Assembly: GCF_003984645.1 (NCBI RefSeq)
Contig: NZ_RWKI01000032.1
Coordinates: 1 to 33,648 of the forward strand
Reading direction: 5' to 3'
Source: Variovorax sp. MHTC-1
Lineage (GTDB): Bacteria > Pseudomonadota > Gammaproteobacteria > Burkholderiales > Burkholderiaceae_C
DNA length: 33,648 nt
Positions 24,100-32,634 of this stretch are shown here, piece after piece. The notes under the pieces were generated by a model that saw only the letters and a program-made list of their open reading frames with translations, was not told the origin of the DNA and searched no databases. The position numbers and the translations under genes were made by a program. Positions within the stretch are counted from its first letter, which is position 1. Each line of letters starts with the position of its first letter.

Positions 24100-24564
24100 A
24101 TGTCCAAGGAAGCCTTCCACCAGATCGTCGCCGACGTGACCACGCAGCTCGCCGGCCGGCCACTCGATGACGAGCTCGACCGCTGGCTCAACACCGTGCA
24201 CGGCGCCGGCAGCCCCGCTTTCGAGCGCCTGAAACAGGCCTGCATCGAAGGCGTGGCCGAAGGCTGGCTGTGCGAGCGCGAAGGCGGCGGCATCAAGTAC
24301 GGCCGGGCCTTCAAGGCCGAGGATGCGCTGCACCGCTTCTCGGTCGACGTGGTCGACATGAAGGACATCGCCGGACCGCACCACACGCATCCGAACGGCG
24401 AGATCGATTTGATCATGCCGCTGGAAGGGGACGCGACCTTCGACGGGCGGCCTGCCGGCTGGTGCGTCTATCCGCCGGGTACCGCCCATCACCCGACCGT
24501 GGCTCACGGACGCGCGCTCGTACTTTATCTGCTGCCCGAAGGGCAAATCCAATTCAGCAAATGA
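24100..24564 (+). CDS. DUF4863-family cupin-like protein of the benzoate operon
   Basis: A 154-residue cytosolic protein and first gene of the plus-strand benzoate operon. The C-terminal half is a small cupin-like barrel with likely metal ligands in GPHHTHPNGEIDLI and PPGTAHHPTV. I recall the family (DUF4863) as including 4-hydroxylaminobenzoate lyase (PnbB), but that is memory, and the link to benzoate here is by position only. The ATG at 24100 (MSKEAFHQIV) is where the conserved part begins; ATG at 24064 would add 12 residues. Neither has a strong ribosome site. Predicted control is by BoxR through flanking TGCA boxes. Confidence 0.75.
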   Translation: MSKEAFHQIVADVTTQLAGRPLDDELDRWLNTVHGAGSPAFERLKQACIEGVAEGWLCEREGGGIKYGRAFKAEDALHRFSVDVVDMKDIAGPHHTHPNGEIDLIMPLEGDATFDGRPAGWCVYPPGTAHHPTVAHGRALVLYLLPEGQIQFSK

Positions 24565-24580
24565 CGCTCTCCCCCAGGCT

Positions 24581-24663
24581 TCGCGCACTTCGTGTCGCTG
24601 CGCCAACCCCCTCACCGGGGGCAACACCAGCGGCCCGGCAGAGCCGGTTCCGCGGTGTTCCCC
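24581..24663. repeat. Intergenic repeat B, copy 1
   Basis: The unit starts CACTTCGTGT, has a small hairpin CCCCC-tcacc-GGGGG (24607-24621), then a conserved 35-nt hairpin (24624-24658) in which ACACC-a-GCGG-c-CCGGC pairs with GCCGG-tt-CCGC-GGTGT around a 3-nt loop. It fills the gap between the DUF4863 gene and boxD. The 35-nt part recurs at 29972-30006 with a single base change. Confidence 0.85.
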
Positions 24664-24685
24664 GAAAAAGCCAAGGACTCATCGA

Positions 24686-26245
24686 ATGACCGAACTTCTT
24701 CCCAACTACGTCGCCGGCCGCTGGCAGGCAGGCAGCGGCGCCGGCACGGCGCTCATCGATCCGGTGCTCGGCACCGAGCTGGCGCGTGTGGACGCGACCG
24801 GCCTGGACCTGGCCGAGGCCTTCGGTTTCGCGCGCGAGACCGGCGGCGCCGCCTTGCGCGCCCTCACATATAAAGAGCGCGCCGCGCTGCTGGCCGCGGT
24901 CGTGAAGGTGCTGCAGGCGAACCGCGACGCCTACTACGAGATAGCCACCGCCAATTCCGGCACGGTCAAGAACGACTCGGCCGTCGACATCGACGGCGCG
25001 ATCTTCACGCTCGGCCAGTACGCCAAGTGGGGCGATGCGCTGGGCGAGGTGCGCGCGCTGCGCGACGGCGATGCGGCCAGGCTCGGCAAGGAGCCGGTGT
25101 TCCTGTCCCAGCACCTGCAGGTGCCGACACCCGGCGTGGCGCTCTTCATCAACGCTTTCAACTTCCCTTCCTGGGGCTTGTGGGAGAAAGCCGCGCCCGC
25201 GCTGCTCTCGGGCGTACCGGTGATCGTGAAGCCCGCCACCTCCACCGCCTGGCTCACGCAGCGCATGGTGCGCGACGTGGTCGAGGCCGGCGTGCTGCCG
25301 GCCGGCGCGCTGTCGGTGATCTGCGGCAGCTCCAACGGGCTGATGGACCAGCTGCAGGGCTTCGACGTGGTGTCCTTCACCGGCTCGGCCGACACCGGCG
25401 CCGTGATCCGCTCGCATGCCGCGGTGGCGCAGCGCTCGGTGCGCGTGAACATCGAGGCCGACAGCCTAAACTCCGCCCTGCTGCTGCCCGACGCGGCACC
25501 CGGCTCCGACGCCTTCAATTTGCTGGTGCGCGAGGTGGTGCGCGAGATGACGGTCAAGTCGGGCCAGAAGTGCACAGCGATCCGCCGCATCCTCGTGCCG
25601 GCTGCCGTCTACGACGCGGCGGCCGAGGCCATCGGCGCCAAGCTCGCCGGCGTGACGGTCGGCAACCCGCGCAACGAGAGCGTGCGGATGGGCTCGCTGG
25701 TGAGCCGCGCGCAACTGAATGCCGTGCGCCAGGGGCTGGAAGAACTCAAGGCCCAGGCGAGCGTGCTGCATGACGGCAGCCAGGCCGCGCTGGTCGATGC
25801 CGATCCGGCCATCGCCGCCTGCATCGGCCCGGTGCTGTTGGGCGCGCGCGATGCCGATGCGGCGCAGCGCGTGCACGACGTCGAGGTCTTCGGCCCGGTC
25901 GCCACCCTGCTGCCGTACCGCGATGTCGAGCATGCGATCGCGCTCGCGCACCGCGGCCAGGGCTCGCTGGTGACCTCGCTCTACGGCGCCGACGAAGCGG
26001 CGCTGGGCCAGGCGGCGGTGCAGCTGGCCGCGAGCCATGGCCGCGTGCACGTGATCACGCCCGACGTGGCGCAGGCGCACACGGGCCATGGCAACGTGAT
26101 GCCCCAGTCGCTGCATGGCGGCCCCGGCCGCGCAGGCGGCGGCGCGGAACTGGGCGGCCTGCGGGCGCTGGACTTCTATCACTGCAAGAGCGCCGTGCAG
26201 GCCAGCCCGGCCGTGCTGGCGCAGCTCGGCCTGTCGGGCGGCTGA
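24686..26245 (+). CDS. boxD: 3,4-dehydroadipyl-CoA semialdehyde dehydrogenase BoxD
   Basis: A 519-residue aldehyde dehydrogenase that oxidises the BoxC product, 3,4-dehydroadipyl-CoA semialdehyde, to 3,4-dehydroadipyl-CoA with NADP+. Family residues are intact: INAFNFPSWG (about 155-164), the nucleotide motif FTGSADTG (231-238), catalytic E257 (VNIEADS) and C296 (SGQKCTA). The paralogue PaaZ is longer and carries a hydratase domain, absent here. The ATG at 24686 follows AAGGAC. It lies between repeat B1 and the ligase gene (36 bp away), in one operon. Confidence 0.93.
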   Translation: MTELLPNYVAGRWQAGSGAGTALIDPVLGTELARVDATGLDLAEAFGFARETGGAALRALTYKERAALLAAVVKVLQANRDAYYEIATANSGTVKNDSAVDIDGAIFTLGQYAKWGDALGEVRALRDGDAARLGKEPVFLSQHLQVPTPGVALFINAFNFPSWGLWEKAAPALLSGVPVIVKPATSTAWLTQRMVRDVVEAGVLPAGALSVICGSSNGLMDQLQGFDVVSFTGSADTGAVIRSHAAVAQRSVRVNIEADSLNSALLLPDAAPGSDAFNLLVREVVREMTVKSGQKCTAIRRILVPAAVYDAAAEAIGAKLAGVTVGNPRNESVRMGSLVSRAQLNAVRQGLEELKAQASVLHDGSQAALVDADPAIAACIGPVLLGARDADAAQRVHDVEVFGPVATLLPYRDVEHAIALAHRGQGSLVTSLYGADEAALGQAAVQLAASHGRVHVITPDVAQAHTGHGNVMPQSLHGGPGRAGGGAELGGLRALDFYHCKSAVQASPAVLAQLGLSGG

Positions 26246-26281
26246 AGGCGGCCGAAGAAAAACAGGACCCGAGGAGACACG

Positions 26282-27832
26282 ATGAGCCTGCCAGCATCCT
26301 TCAATTTCGCCGAACACCTGTTCGCCCTCAACCGCGGCCGCGCGCAGAAGATCGCCTATGTCGACGACCGGGGCACCCTCGCCTACGGCCAGCTCGAGGA
26401 ACGCGCGCGCCGGCTCGCCGCCGCGCTGCTCGCATCGGGCGTGAAGCGCGAAGAGCGAGCGCTGCTGCTGATGCTCGACAGCAGCGACTGGCCGGTGAGC
26501 TTTCTCGGCTGCCTCTATGCCGGCATCGTGCCGGTGGCGGTCAACACGCTGCTCACGACCGGGGACTACGCCTACATGCTCGAACACAGCGGCGCCAAGG
26601 CGGCGCTGGTGTCGGGCGCGCTGCTGCCGGTGCTGCAGGACGCACGGGTCAAGGGGCCGAACGAGCTCGAGACCTTGATCGTCTCCGAGCCCACCGGCGC
26701 CCTGCCCGACGGCGCGCAGGATCTCGAAGCGCTGATCGCTGCGCATGAACCGCTGGCCGCGCCGGCCGCCACCACACCGCAGGACCACGCCTTCTGGCTC
26801 TACTCCTCCGGCTCCACCGGCAAGCCCAAGGGCACGGTGCACACGCACGGCAACCCGTGGTGGACGGCCGAGCTCTACGGCAAGCCGGTGCTGGGGCTGA
26901 CCGAGAACGACGTCTGCTTCTCGGCGGCCAAGCTCTACTTCGCCTACGGCCTGGGCAATGCGCTGACTTTCCCGCTTTCGGTCGGCGCGACGGTGCTGCT
27001 GATGGCCGAGCGGCCGACGCCCGACGCCGTCTTCAAGCGCTGGACCAGCACGCACAAACCAACGGTGTTCTTCGGCGCACCCACAGGCTTTGCCGGCATG
27101 CTCGCCTCGCCCAACCTGCCCGCGCGCGGGGCGGTTTCGCTGCGCATGTGCTCCTCGGCCGGCGAAGCCTTGCCGGGCGAGCTCGCCCAACGCTTCAAGC
27201 AGCATTTCGGCTGCGAGATCATCGACGGCATCGGCTCCACCGAGATGCTGCACATCTTCATCTCCAACCGGCCCGGCGACATCCGCTACGGCACCACCGG
27301 CCGGCCGGTCGAAGGCTATGCGATCGAGCTGCGCGGCGAGGACGGCACGCCGGTGCCCGTGGGCGAAGTCGGCGACCTCTATATCAAGGGGCCGAGCACG
27401 GCGGTGATGTACTGGGGCAACCCCGAGAAGAGCGCCGACACCTTCCGCGAGGGCTGGACCAAGAGCGGCGACAAGTACTCGCGCGACGCCGACGGCTACT
27501 ACACCTATGCCGGCCGCAGCGACGACATGCTCAAGGTCAGCGGCATCTACGTCTCGCCCTTCGAGGTCGAGGCCACGCTGATGCAGCACCCGGCGGTGCT
27601 CGAGGCCGCGGTGATCGGCAAGGAAGATGCCGACGGGCTGACCAAGACCAAGGCCTATGTGGTGCGGAAGGCCGGCCAGTCGGTGACGGACGAGGAGCTC
27701 AAGGCCTTCGTCAAGGAACGCCTCGCGCCCTACAAGTACCCGCGCTTCATCGAGTTCGTCGACGAGCTGCCGAAGACTGCGACAGGAAAAATCCAGCGCT
27801 TCCGTTTGCGCGAGCGGGAGCATCAGCGTTGA
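26282..27832 (+). CDS. bclA: Benzoate-CoA ligase
   Basis: A 516-residue adenylate-forming enzyme that makes benzoyl-CoA from benzoate, ATP and CoA, the entry step of the box pathway and the source of the inducer. Motifs: phosphate loop YSSGSTGKPKG (174-184), GIGSTEMLHIF (317-326), YAGRSDDMLKVSG hinge region, and the C-terminal catalytic Lys503 in PKTATGKIQRFRLR. CFSAAKLYFAYGLGN matches the benzoate-CoA ligase subgroup rather than generic acyl-CoA synthetases. The ATG at 26282 has GAGGAGAC upstream. Also called badA in other species; hydroxy- or aminobenzoates could be side substrates. Confidence 0.93.
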   Translation: MSLPASFNFAEHLFALNRGRAQKIAYVDDRGTLAYGQLEERARRLAAALLASGVKREERALLLMLDSSDWPVSFLGCLYAGIVPVAVNTLLTTGDYAYMLEHSGAKAALVSGALLPVLQDARVKGPNELETLIVSEPTGALPDGAQDLEALIAAHEPLAAPAATTPQDHAFWLYSSGSTGKPKGTVHTHGNPWWTAELYGKPVLGLTENDVCFSAAKLYFAYGLGNALTFPLSVGATVLLMAERPTPDAVFKRWTSTHKPTVFFGAPTGFAGMLASPNLPARGAVSLRMCSSAGEALPGELAQRFKQHFGCEIIDGIGSTEMLHIFISNRPGDIRYGTTGRPVEGYAIELRGEDGTPVPVGEVGDLYIKGPSTAVMYWGNPEKSADTFREGWTKSGDKYSRDADGYYTYAGRSDDMLKVSGIYVSPFEVEATLMQHPAVLEAAVIGKEDADGLTKTKAYVVRKAGQSVTDEELKAFVKERLAPYKYPRFIEFVDELPKTATGKIQRFRLREREHQR

Positions 27833-27847
27833 GGCCCCGGTCCGTCT

Positions 27848-27940
27848 CCCTCCCCCTCTGGGGGAGGGCTGGGGTGGGGGCACGCGGCGCTTCCATCGAC
27901 GGCGGCCCCCATCCCCACCTTCCCCCAGAGGGGGAAGGAG
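27848..27940. repeat. Intergenic repeat A, copy 2 (two hairpins)
   Basis: Left hairpin CCCTCCCCC-TCT-GGGGGAGGG (27848-27868), GGGTGGGGGCAC, variable centre, GGCCCCCATCC, right hairpin CCTTCCCCC-AGA-GGGGGAAGG (27918-27938). It fills the gap between the ligase and hydrolase genes. Its right end (AAGGAG, 27935-27940) lies seven bases before the hydrolase ATG and so serves as its ribosome-binding site. Confidence 0.85.
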
Positions 27941-27947
27941 CATGCCC

Positions 27948-28751
27948 ATGAGCAATCACGAATCAGCCTTCGCCACCATCGCGTGGCGGGACCGCGAAGT
28001 CCGCATCGAATACGTGCGCATCGCACCCGAACGGACCGATGCGCCGCTCGTGGTGTTCCTGCATGAAGGATTGGGCTCGATCGCGATGTGGAAGGATTTC
28101 CCGGAAAGGCTCTGCGAGGCCGGCGGATTCCGCGGCCTGGTGTTCTCGCGCCCGGGCTACGGCCGCTCGACGCCGCGCGAGCCCGACGAGTTCTGGGATG
28201 TCGACTACATGCACCGCCAGGCCTACGAGGTGCTGCCGGCCGTCTTCGAGGCGCTCGGCATCGCCGAGGCGCCCTGGCTCTTCGGCCACAGCGACGGCGG
28301 CTCGATCTCGCTGCTCCATGCTTCGCGTTTTCCCGAACGCGTGGCCGGATTGGTGCTGCTTGCGCCGCACATCTTCGTGGAAGACCTGACGGTGGCGAGC
28401 ATCGACCAGGCGCGCCAGGCTTGGCTCGAGACCGACCTTCCGAAGAAGCTGGCGCGCTATCACGACGACGCCGAAGCCACCTTCTGGGGCTGGAACCGGA
28501 TCTGGCTGCACCCGCCCTTCAAGCAATGGAACATCGAGGCCGAGCTCGATGCCATCCGTTGCCCGGTTCTTGCTATCCAGGGCCTGGACGACGAGTACGG
28601 CACACTCGCGCAGGTCCGCGGCATCGCAGAGCGCGTGCCGGCCACCGAACTGGTGGAACTCCCCGACTGCGGGCATTCCCCGCATCGCGACCAGCCCGAA
28701 AAAGCGATAGTTGCGACCGTTTCATTCATCAACGACAGGAGATTCCCATGA
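27948..28751 (+). CDS. Alpha/beta hydrolase of the benzoate operon
   Basis: A 267-residue cytosolic alpha/beta hydrolase. Motifs: VVFLHEGLGSIAMW for the oxyanion hole (HEGLG), SRPGYGRS, the nucleophile elbow GHSDGG with catalytic Ser115, and PDCGHSPHRDQP with the catalytic His. I place the start at ATG 27948, seven bases after AAGGAG; ATG 27942 is too close to it. Similar hydrolases, annotated as lactone hydrolases, occur in described box clusters. Possible jobs are removing a lactone formed from the epoxide or hydrolysing stalled CoA thioesters. Its stop overlaps the next start (ATGA), so it is translationally coupled to the transporter. Confidence 0.85.
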   Translation: MSNHESAFATIAWRDREVRIEYVRIAPERTDAPLVVFLHEGLGSIAMWKDFPERLCEAGGFRGLVFSRPGYGRSTPREPDEFWDVDYMHRQAYEVLPAVFEALGIAEAPWLFGHSDGGSISLLHASRFPERVAGLVLLAPHIFVEDLTVASIDQARQAWLETDLPKKLARYHDDAEATFWGWNRIWLHPPFKQWNIEAELDAIRCPVLAIQGLDDEYGTLAQVRGIAERVPATELVELPDCGHSPHRDQPEKAIVATVSFINDRRFP

Positions 28752-29917
28752 CCACCCGCACCGCAGCACGCAGCACGCTGACCGCCCTGGCGCTGGCCTG
28801 CATCGCCACGCTGGGCCACGCCCAGCAGGGCAAGCTCAAGGTCGGCTTGATGCTGCCCTTCAGCGGCACCTACGCGGCGCTCGGCGTCGCCATCGAGAAC
28901 GGCTTCAAGCTTCGCGTCGAGGAACAGGGCGGCAAGCTCGGCGGCCGAGAGATCGAATACATCAAGGTCGACGACGAGTCCGACCCGGCCAAGGCCACCG
29001 ACAACGTCAACAAGCTGATCAAGCGCGACAACGTCGACGTGATCGTCGGCACCGTGCACTCCGGCGTCGCGATGGCGATGGCCAAGGCCGCCAAGGAAAG
29101 CGGCACCGTGCTGATCGTGCCCAATGCCGGCGCCGATGCGGTGACCGGCCCGATGTGCGCGCAGAACATCTTCCGCAGCTCGTTCTCGAACTGGCAGCCG
29201 GCCTACGCGATGGGCGAGGTCGCGGCCAAGCAGGGCAAGAAGACCGCCATGACCCTGACCTGGAAGTACGCGGCCGGCGACGAGTCGGTGGCCGGCTTCA
29301 AGGAAGGCTTCGAGAAGGGCGGCGGCAAGGTCGTGAAGCAGCTCACCGTGCCATTCCCGAACGTCGAGTTCCAGGCGCTCCTGACTGAGATCGCCGCGGC
29401 CAAGCCCGATGCGGTGTATTCCTTCTTCGCGGGCGGCGGCGCGGTCAAGTTCGTCAAGGACTATGCGGCGGCCGGGCTCAACAAGACCATCCCGCTCTAC
29501 GGCCCCGGCTTCCTGACCGACGGCACGCTCGACGCGCAGGGCGAAGCGGCCCAGGGCATGCTGACCACGCTGCACTATGCCGACGGCCTCAACACCCCGC
29601 GCGACAACGCCTTCCGCACCGCCTACGCCAAGGCCTTCAAGCTGCAGCCCGACGTGTACGCGGTGCAGGGCTACGACGCGGCGCAGATGCTCGCCATCGG
29701 CCTGGCGGCGACCAAGGGCGACATCAGCAAGAAGGCCGAGTTCGCCAGCGCGATCGAGAAGGCCAAGATCGACAGCCCGCGCGGCACCTTCACGATCGGC
29801 AAGTCGCACAACCCGGTGCAGGACATCTATCTGCGCAAGGTCGAAGGCAAGGACAACAAGGTGGTCAACGTGGCCATCAAGGGCCTGGCCGATCCCGCCC
29901 GCGGCTGCAGGATGTAA
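28748..29917 (+). CDS. ABC transporter periplasmic substrate-binding protein (LivK-type, probably for benzoate)
   Basis: A 389-residue periplasmic binding protein of the branched-chain amino acid type. The signal peptide is about residues 1-25 (ending LGHA), then KLKVGLMLPFSGTYAALGVAIENG, the family's N-terminal lobe, and VIVGTVHSGVAMAMAKAA. The start codon overlaps the hydrolase stop as ATGA and has AGGAG upstream. With no amino acid genes nearby and benzoate-CoA ligase upstream, an aromatic acid such as benzoate is the likely ligand (inference). It is separated from the permease gene by repeat B2, which may allow higher expression of the binding protein. Confidence 0.92.
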   Translation: MTTRTAARSTLTALALACIATLGHAQQGKLKVGLMLPFSGTYAALGVAIENGFKLRVEEQGGKLGGREIEYIKVDDESDPAKATDNVNKLIKRDNVDVIVGTVHSGVAMAMAKAAKESGTVLIVPNAGADAVTGPMCAQNIFRSSFSNWQPAYAMGEVAAKQGKKTAMTLTWKYAAGDESVAGFKEGFEKGGGKVVKQLTVPFPNVEFQALLTEIAAAKPDAVYSFFAGGGAVKFVKDYAAAGLNKTIPLYGPGFLTDGTLDAQGEAAQGMLTTLHYADGLNTPRDNAFRTAYAKAFKLQPDVYAVQGYDAAQMLAIGLAATKGDISKKAEFASAIEKAKIDSPRGTFTIGKSHNPVQDIYLRKVEGKDNKVVNVAIKGLADPARGCRM

Positions 29918-29930
29918 CCACCCCCGTCCC

Positions 29931-30013
29931 TCGCTCACTTCGTGTAGCTCGACTCCCCCCTCAAGGGGGCGACACCAGCGGCCCGGCAAAGCCGGTTCCG
30001 CGGTGTCTCCCAA
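29931..30013. repeat. Intergenic repeat B, copy 2
   Basis: Same design as the copy at 24581: CACTTCGTGT, a small hairpin CCCCC-tcaa-GGGGG (29956-29969), and the 35-nt hairpin (29972-30006), differing from copy 1 only in the loop (AAA for AGA). It fills most of the 146-bp gap between the binding-protein and permease genes, a common place for mRNA-processing or partial-termination hairpins. Confidence 0.85.
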
Positions 30014-30063
30014 ACATCGCGGCGCTTCGCGCGCGCTCTTTTTTTCTTGAAAGCTGAGACCCC

Positions 30064-30936
30064 GTGGACCTCGGTACCTTCTTAGTCCAGTGCCTGAACT
30101 CGGTTCAGTATGGACTCCTGTTGTTCCTGGTGGCCTCCGGACTGACGCTGATCTTCGGCATCATGGGCGTGATCAACCTGGCCCACGGCAGCTTCTACAT
30201 GATCGGCGCCTACATGGCGTTCGCGCTCTCGCCGCTCTTCGGTGACCGGTTCATCGTGATGCTGCTGGCCGGCGTCGTGCTCTCCGCCCTGTTCGGCTAC
30301 CTGCTGGAGTGGGCCTTCTTCAGCTACCTCTACCAGCGCGACCACCTGCAGCAGGTGCTGATGACCTACGGGCTGATCCTCGTGTTCGAGGAGCTGCGCT
30401 CGCTGCTCGTCGGCAACGACGTGCACGGCGTGCCGGTGCCGCCCTGGCTGGACGGCAGCTTCGCGCTGGGCAGCCTGATGAGCTATCCGTGGTACCGCCT
30501 CTTCGCCTCCGCCGCCTGCGTGGTGCTCGCGATCGGCCTCTACTACGTGGTCAACCGCACGCGCCTGGGCATGATGATCCGCGCCGGCGCCAGCAACCGC
30601 GACATGGTGCGCGGGCTGGGCATCGACATCCGCCAGCTCTACCGCATCGTGTTCGCAGCCGGCGTGGCGCTGGCCGCGCTGGCCGGCATGATCGCGGCGC
30701 CGATGTCCTCGGTCTATCCGAACATGGGCGCGAGCGTGCTGATCATCTGCTTCGTGGTGGTGGTGATCGGCGGCATCGGCTCGATCACCGGTGCGCTGGT
30801 CGCCTCGCTGCTGGTGGGCTTCGTCGACACCTTCGGCAAGGTGTTCTTCGCCGAGCTCAGCGGCATCGGCGTGTATGTGCTGATGGCGATCGTGCTGATC
30901 TGGCGTCCTGAGGGCCTGATGGGGCGCAAGACCTGA
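30064..30936 (+). CDS. livH: ABC transporter permease (LivH-type)
   Basis: A 290-residue inner-membrane permease with about eight helices. The LivH signature LTLIFGIMGVINLAHGSFYMIGAY lies near residues 27-50, and the cytoplasmic coupling region RAGASNRDMVRGLGIDIRQLY at about 177-198 contacts the ATPase. The start is GTG 30064 with only a weak ribosome site, and the next possible starts cut into the first helix. It is followed one base later by the second permease. With LivM it should form the membrane channel for the benzoate-type substrate. Confidence 0.93.
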   Translation: MDLGTFLVQCLNSVQYGLLLFLVASGLTLIFGIMGVINLAHGSFYMIGAYMAFALSPLFGDRFIVMLLAGVVLSALFGYLLEWAFFSYLYQRDHLQQVLMTYGLILVFEELRSLLVGNDVHGVPVPPWLDGSFALGSLMSYPWYRLFASAACVVLAIGLYYVVNRTRLGMMIRAGASNRDMVRGLGIDIRQLYRIVFAAGVALAALAGMIAAPMSSVYPNMGASVLIICFVVVVIGGIGSITGALVASLLVGFVDTFGKVFFAELSGIGVYVLMAIVLIWRPEGLMGRKT

Positions 30937-30937
30937 C

Positions 30938-31891
30938 ATGAAGAACTTCTCTCTTTTCCTTCCATTGATCTGCGCGATCGCGCTGGCGGCGCTCGGCCCC
31001 TTCCTGGGCCCCTACGTCAGCGATCTCGTCGTCAAGGTGATGATCCTCTCGATCTTCGCGCTGAGCCTGGAGCTCCTGGTCGGCATGACCGGCCTGGTGA
31101 GCCTTGGGCATGCGGCCTTCTACGGCATCGGCGCCTATGCCACGGTGCTCGGCTCGGGCAAGGACGGCGGCTCCATCGCAGTGCTGCTGCCGCTGGCCAT
31201 GGGCTGCGCGGCCGCCTACGCGCTGGTGACCGGCGCGCTCAGCCTGCGCACGCGCGGTGTCTACTTCATCATGGTCACGCTGGCCTTCGCGCAGATGGCC
31301 TTCTTCGTGTTCCACGACACGGCGCTCGGCGGTGGCAGCGACGGCATCTACATGTACATCCGCCCTGCCCTCGGCGCGCTGGACATGGAGAACCGCAACA
31401 TGCAGTTCTACTTCGTGCTGGCGGCGCTGGCGTTCACCTACGGCCTGCTGGCGCTGATCCGGCGCTCGCGCTTCGGCGCGGCGCTGGCCGGCATCCGCGT
31501 CAACGAGCAGCGCATGCGGGCGGCGGGCTTTCCGGTCTACGGCTACAAGCTCGCGGCCTTCGTGATCGCAGGTGCGCTGGCCGGGCTCGCGGGCTTCCTC
31601 GTCGCCTCGCGCGACGGCGTGGTGAACCCCGAGCTGCTGGCCTGGCACAACTCGGGCGAGGTGCTCCTGATGATCATCCTCGGCGGCCTGGGCCACCTGC
31701 GCGGCGCGGTGATCGGCGCCGTGGCCTTCACGCTGCTCAAGGAGCTGCTGTCCACGCACGCGATCGTGGGGCCACTGGCCAACCATTGGCAGCTCACGCT
31801 GGGGCTGGCCATCATCGCTTTCGTCGCGCTGCTGCCCAAGGGCATCGTCGGCATCCGCCTGCGCGCGCTGCCGAAGGAGGCCTCGGCATGA
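30938..31891 (+). CDS. livM: ABC transporter permease (LivM-type)
   Basis: A 317-residue inner-membrane permease with about nine helices. It carries the LivM pattern LLVGMTGLVSLGHAAFYGIGAYA (about 46-68), RTRGVYFIMVTLAFAQM, and the coupling loop NEQRMRAAGFPVYGYKLAAF. It partners LivH to form the transport path. The ATG at 30938 begins one base after the LivH stop. Its own stop overlaps the ATPase start as ATGA, so expression is coupled along the cluster. Confidence 0.93.
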   Translation: MKNFSLFLPLICAIALAALGPFLGPYVSDLVVKVMILSIFALSLELLVGMTGLVSLGHAAFYGIGAYATVLGSGKDGGSIAVLLPLAMGCAAAYALVTGALSLRTRGVYFIMVTLAFAQMAFFVFHDTALGGGSDGIYMYIRPALGALDMENRNMQFYFVLAALAFTYGLLALIRRSRFGAALAGIRVNEQRMRAAGFPVYGYKLAAFVIAGALAGLAGFLVASRDGVVNPELLAWHNSGEVLLMIILGGLGHLRGAVIGAVAFTLLKELLSTHAIVGPLANHWQLTLGLAIIAFVALLPKGIVGIRLRALPKEASA

Positions 31892-32634
31892 GCAGATTGC
31901 TGGCAGTCGAAACGCTCACGCGCCGCTTCGGCGGCCTGGTCGCGGTCAACGCTGTGAGCCTGGACCTGCACCTCGGCGAGGTGCACGCGGTGATCGGCAC
32001 CAACGGCGCGGGCAAGTCCACGCTGATCAACATGCTCTCGGGCGAGATCGAGGCTTCCGACGGGCGCATCACTCTCGACGGCGAGGACATCACGAAGCGC
32101 GCGCAGTTCCGGCGCGCGCTCGCCGGCGTCGGCCGCAGCTACCAGCGCACCACCATCTTTCCGGAGTTCACCGTGCTGGAGAACTGCCGCCTCGCGGCGC
32201 AGGCCGCGACGCCGCGGCCGTGGGCGATCTGGCAGTCCTCGCAGGGCTGCAAGGACAGCAATGCCGCCGCCCGCGAGGCGCTGGAGGCCGCAGGCCTGAG
32301 CACGGTGGCCAGCCGCGTCGCCGGCACGCTGAGCCATGGGGCCAAGCGCCAGCTCGAAGTCGCGATGTGCCTGGCCACCAATCCGCGCGTGCTGCTGCTC
32401 GACGAGCCGCTGGCCGGCATGGGCGCCGAGGAGACCGAGCGCATGCTGGGCCTCCTGGCCAGCCTCAAGGCCTCGCACGCGATCCTGTTGGTGGAGCACG
32501 ACATGGACGCGGTGTTCCGCATCGCCGACCGCATCACGGTGATGGTCAACGGCACGGTGATCGCGACCGGCGACCCGGCCTCGATCCGCGTGAACCCCGA
32601 AGTCCGCACCGCTTACCTTGGGGAAGATCACTGA
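31888..32634 (+). CDS. livG: ABC transporter ATP-binding protein (LivG-type)
   Basis: A 248-residue ABC ATPase. Walker A is GTNGAGKST (37-45), the Q-loop region is GVGRSYQRTTIFPEFTV, the ABC signature appears as LSHGAKRQLEVAM (SHG in place of SGG, seen in this family), Walker B is VLLLDEPLAGM, and the H-loop is LLVEHDMDAVF. It energises the LivHM channel from the cytoplasm together with LivF. The ATG at 31888 follows AAGGAGG and overlaps the LivM stop. The true start is well inside the longer open frame. Confidence 0.94.
   Translation: MSRLLAVETLTRRFGGLVAVNAVSLDLHLGEVHAVIGTNGAGKSTLINMLSGEIEASDGRITLDGEDITKRAQFRRALAGVGRSYQRTTIFPEFTVLENCRLAAQAATPRPWAIWQSSQGCKDSNAAAREALEAAGLSTVASRVAGTLSHGAKRQLEVAMCLATNPRVLLLDEPLAGMGAEETERMLGLLASLKASHAILLVEHDMDAVFRIADRITVMVNGTVIATGDPASIRVNPEVRTAYLGEDH

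Noticed and set aside
25466..27955. An 829-codon minus-strand open frame opposite boxD and the ligase gene
   Set aside because: Antisense shadow of two enzymes with intact motifs; no domain is recognisable in it.
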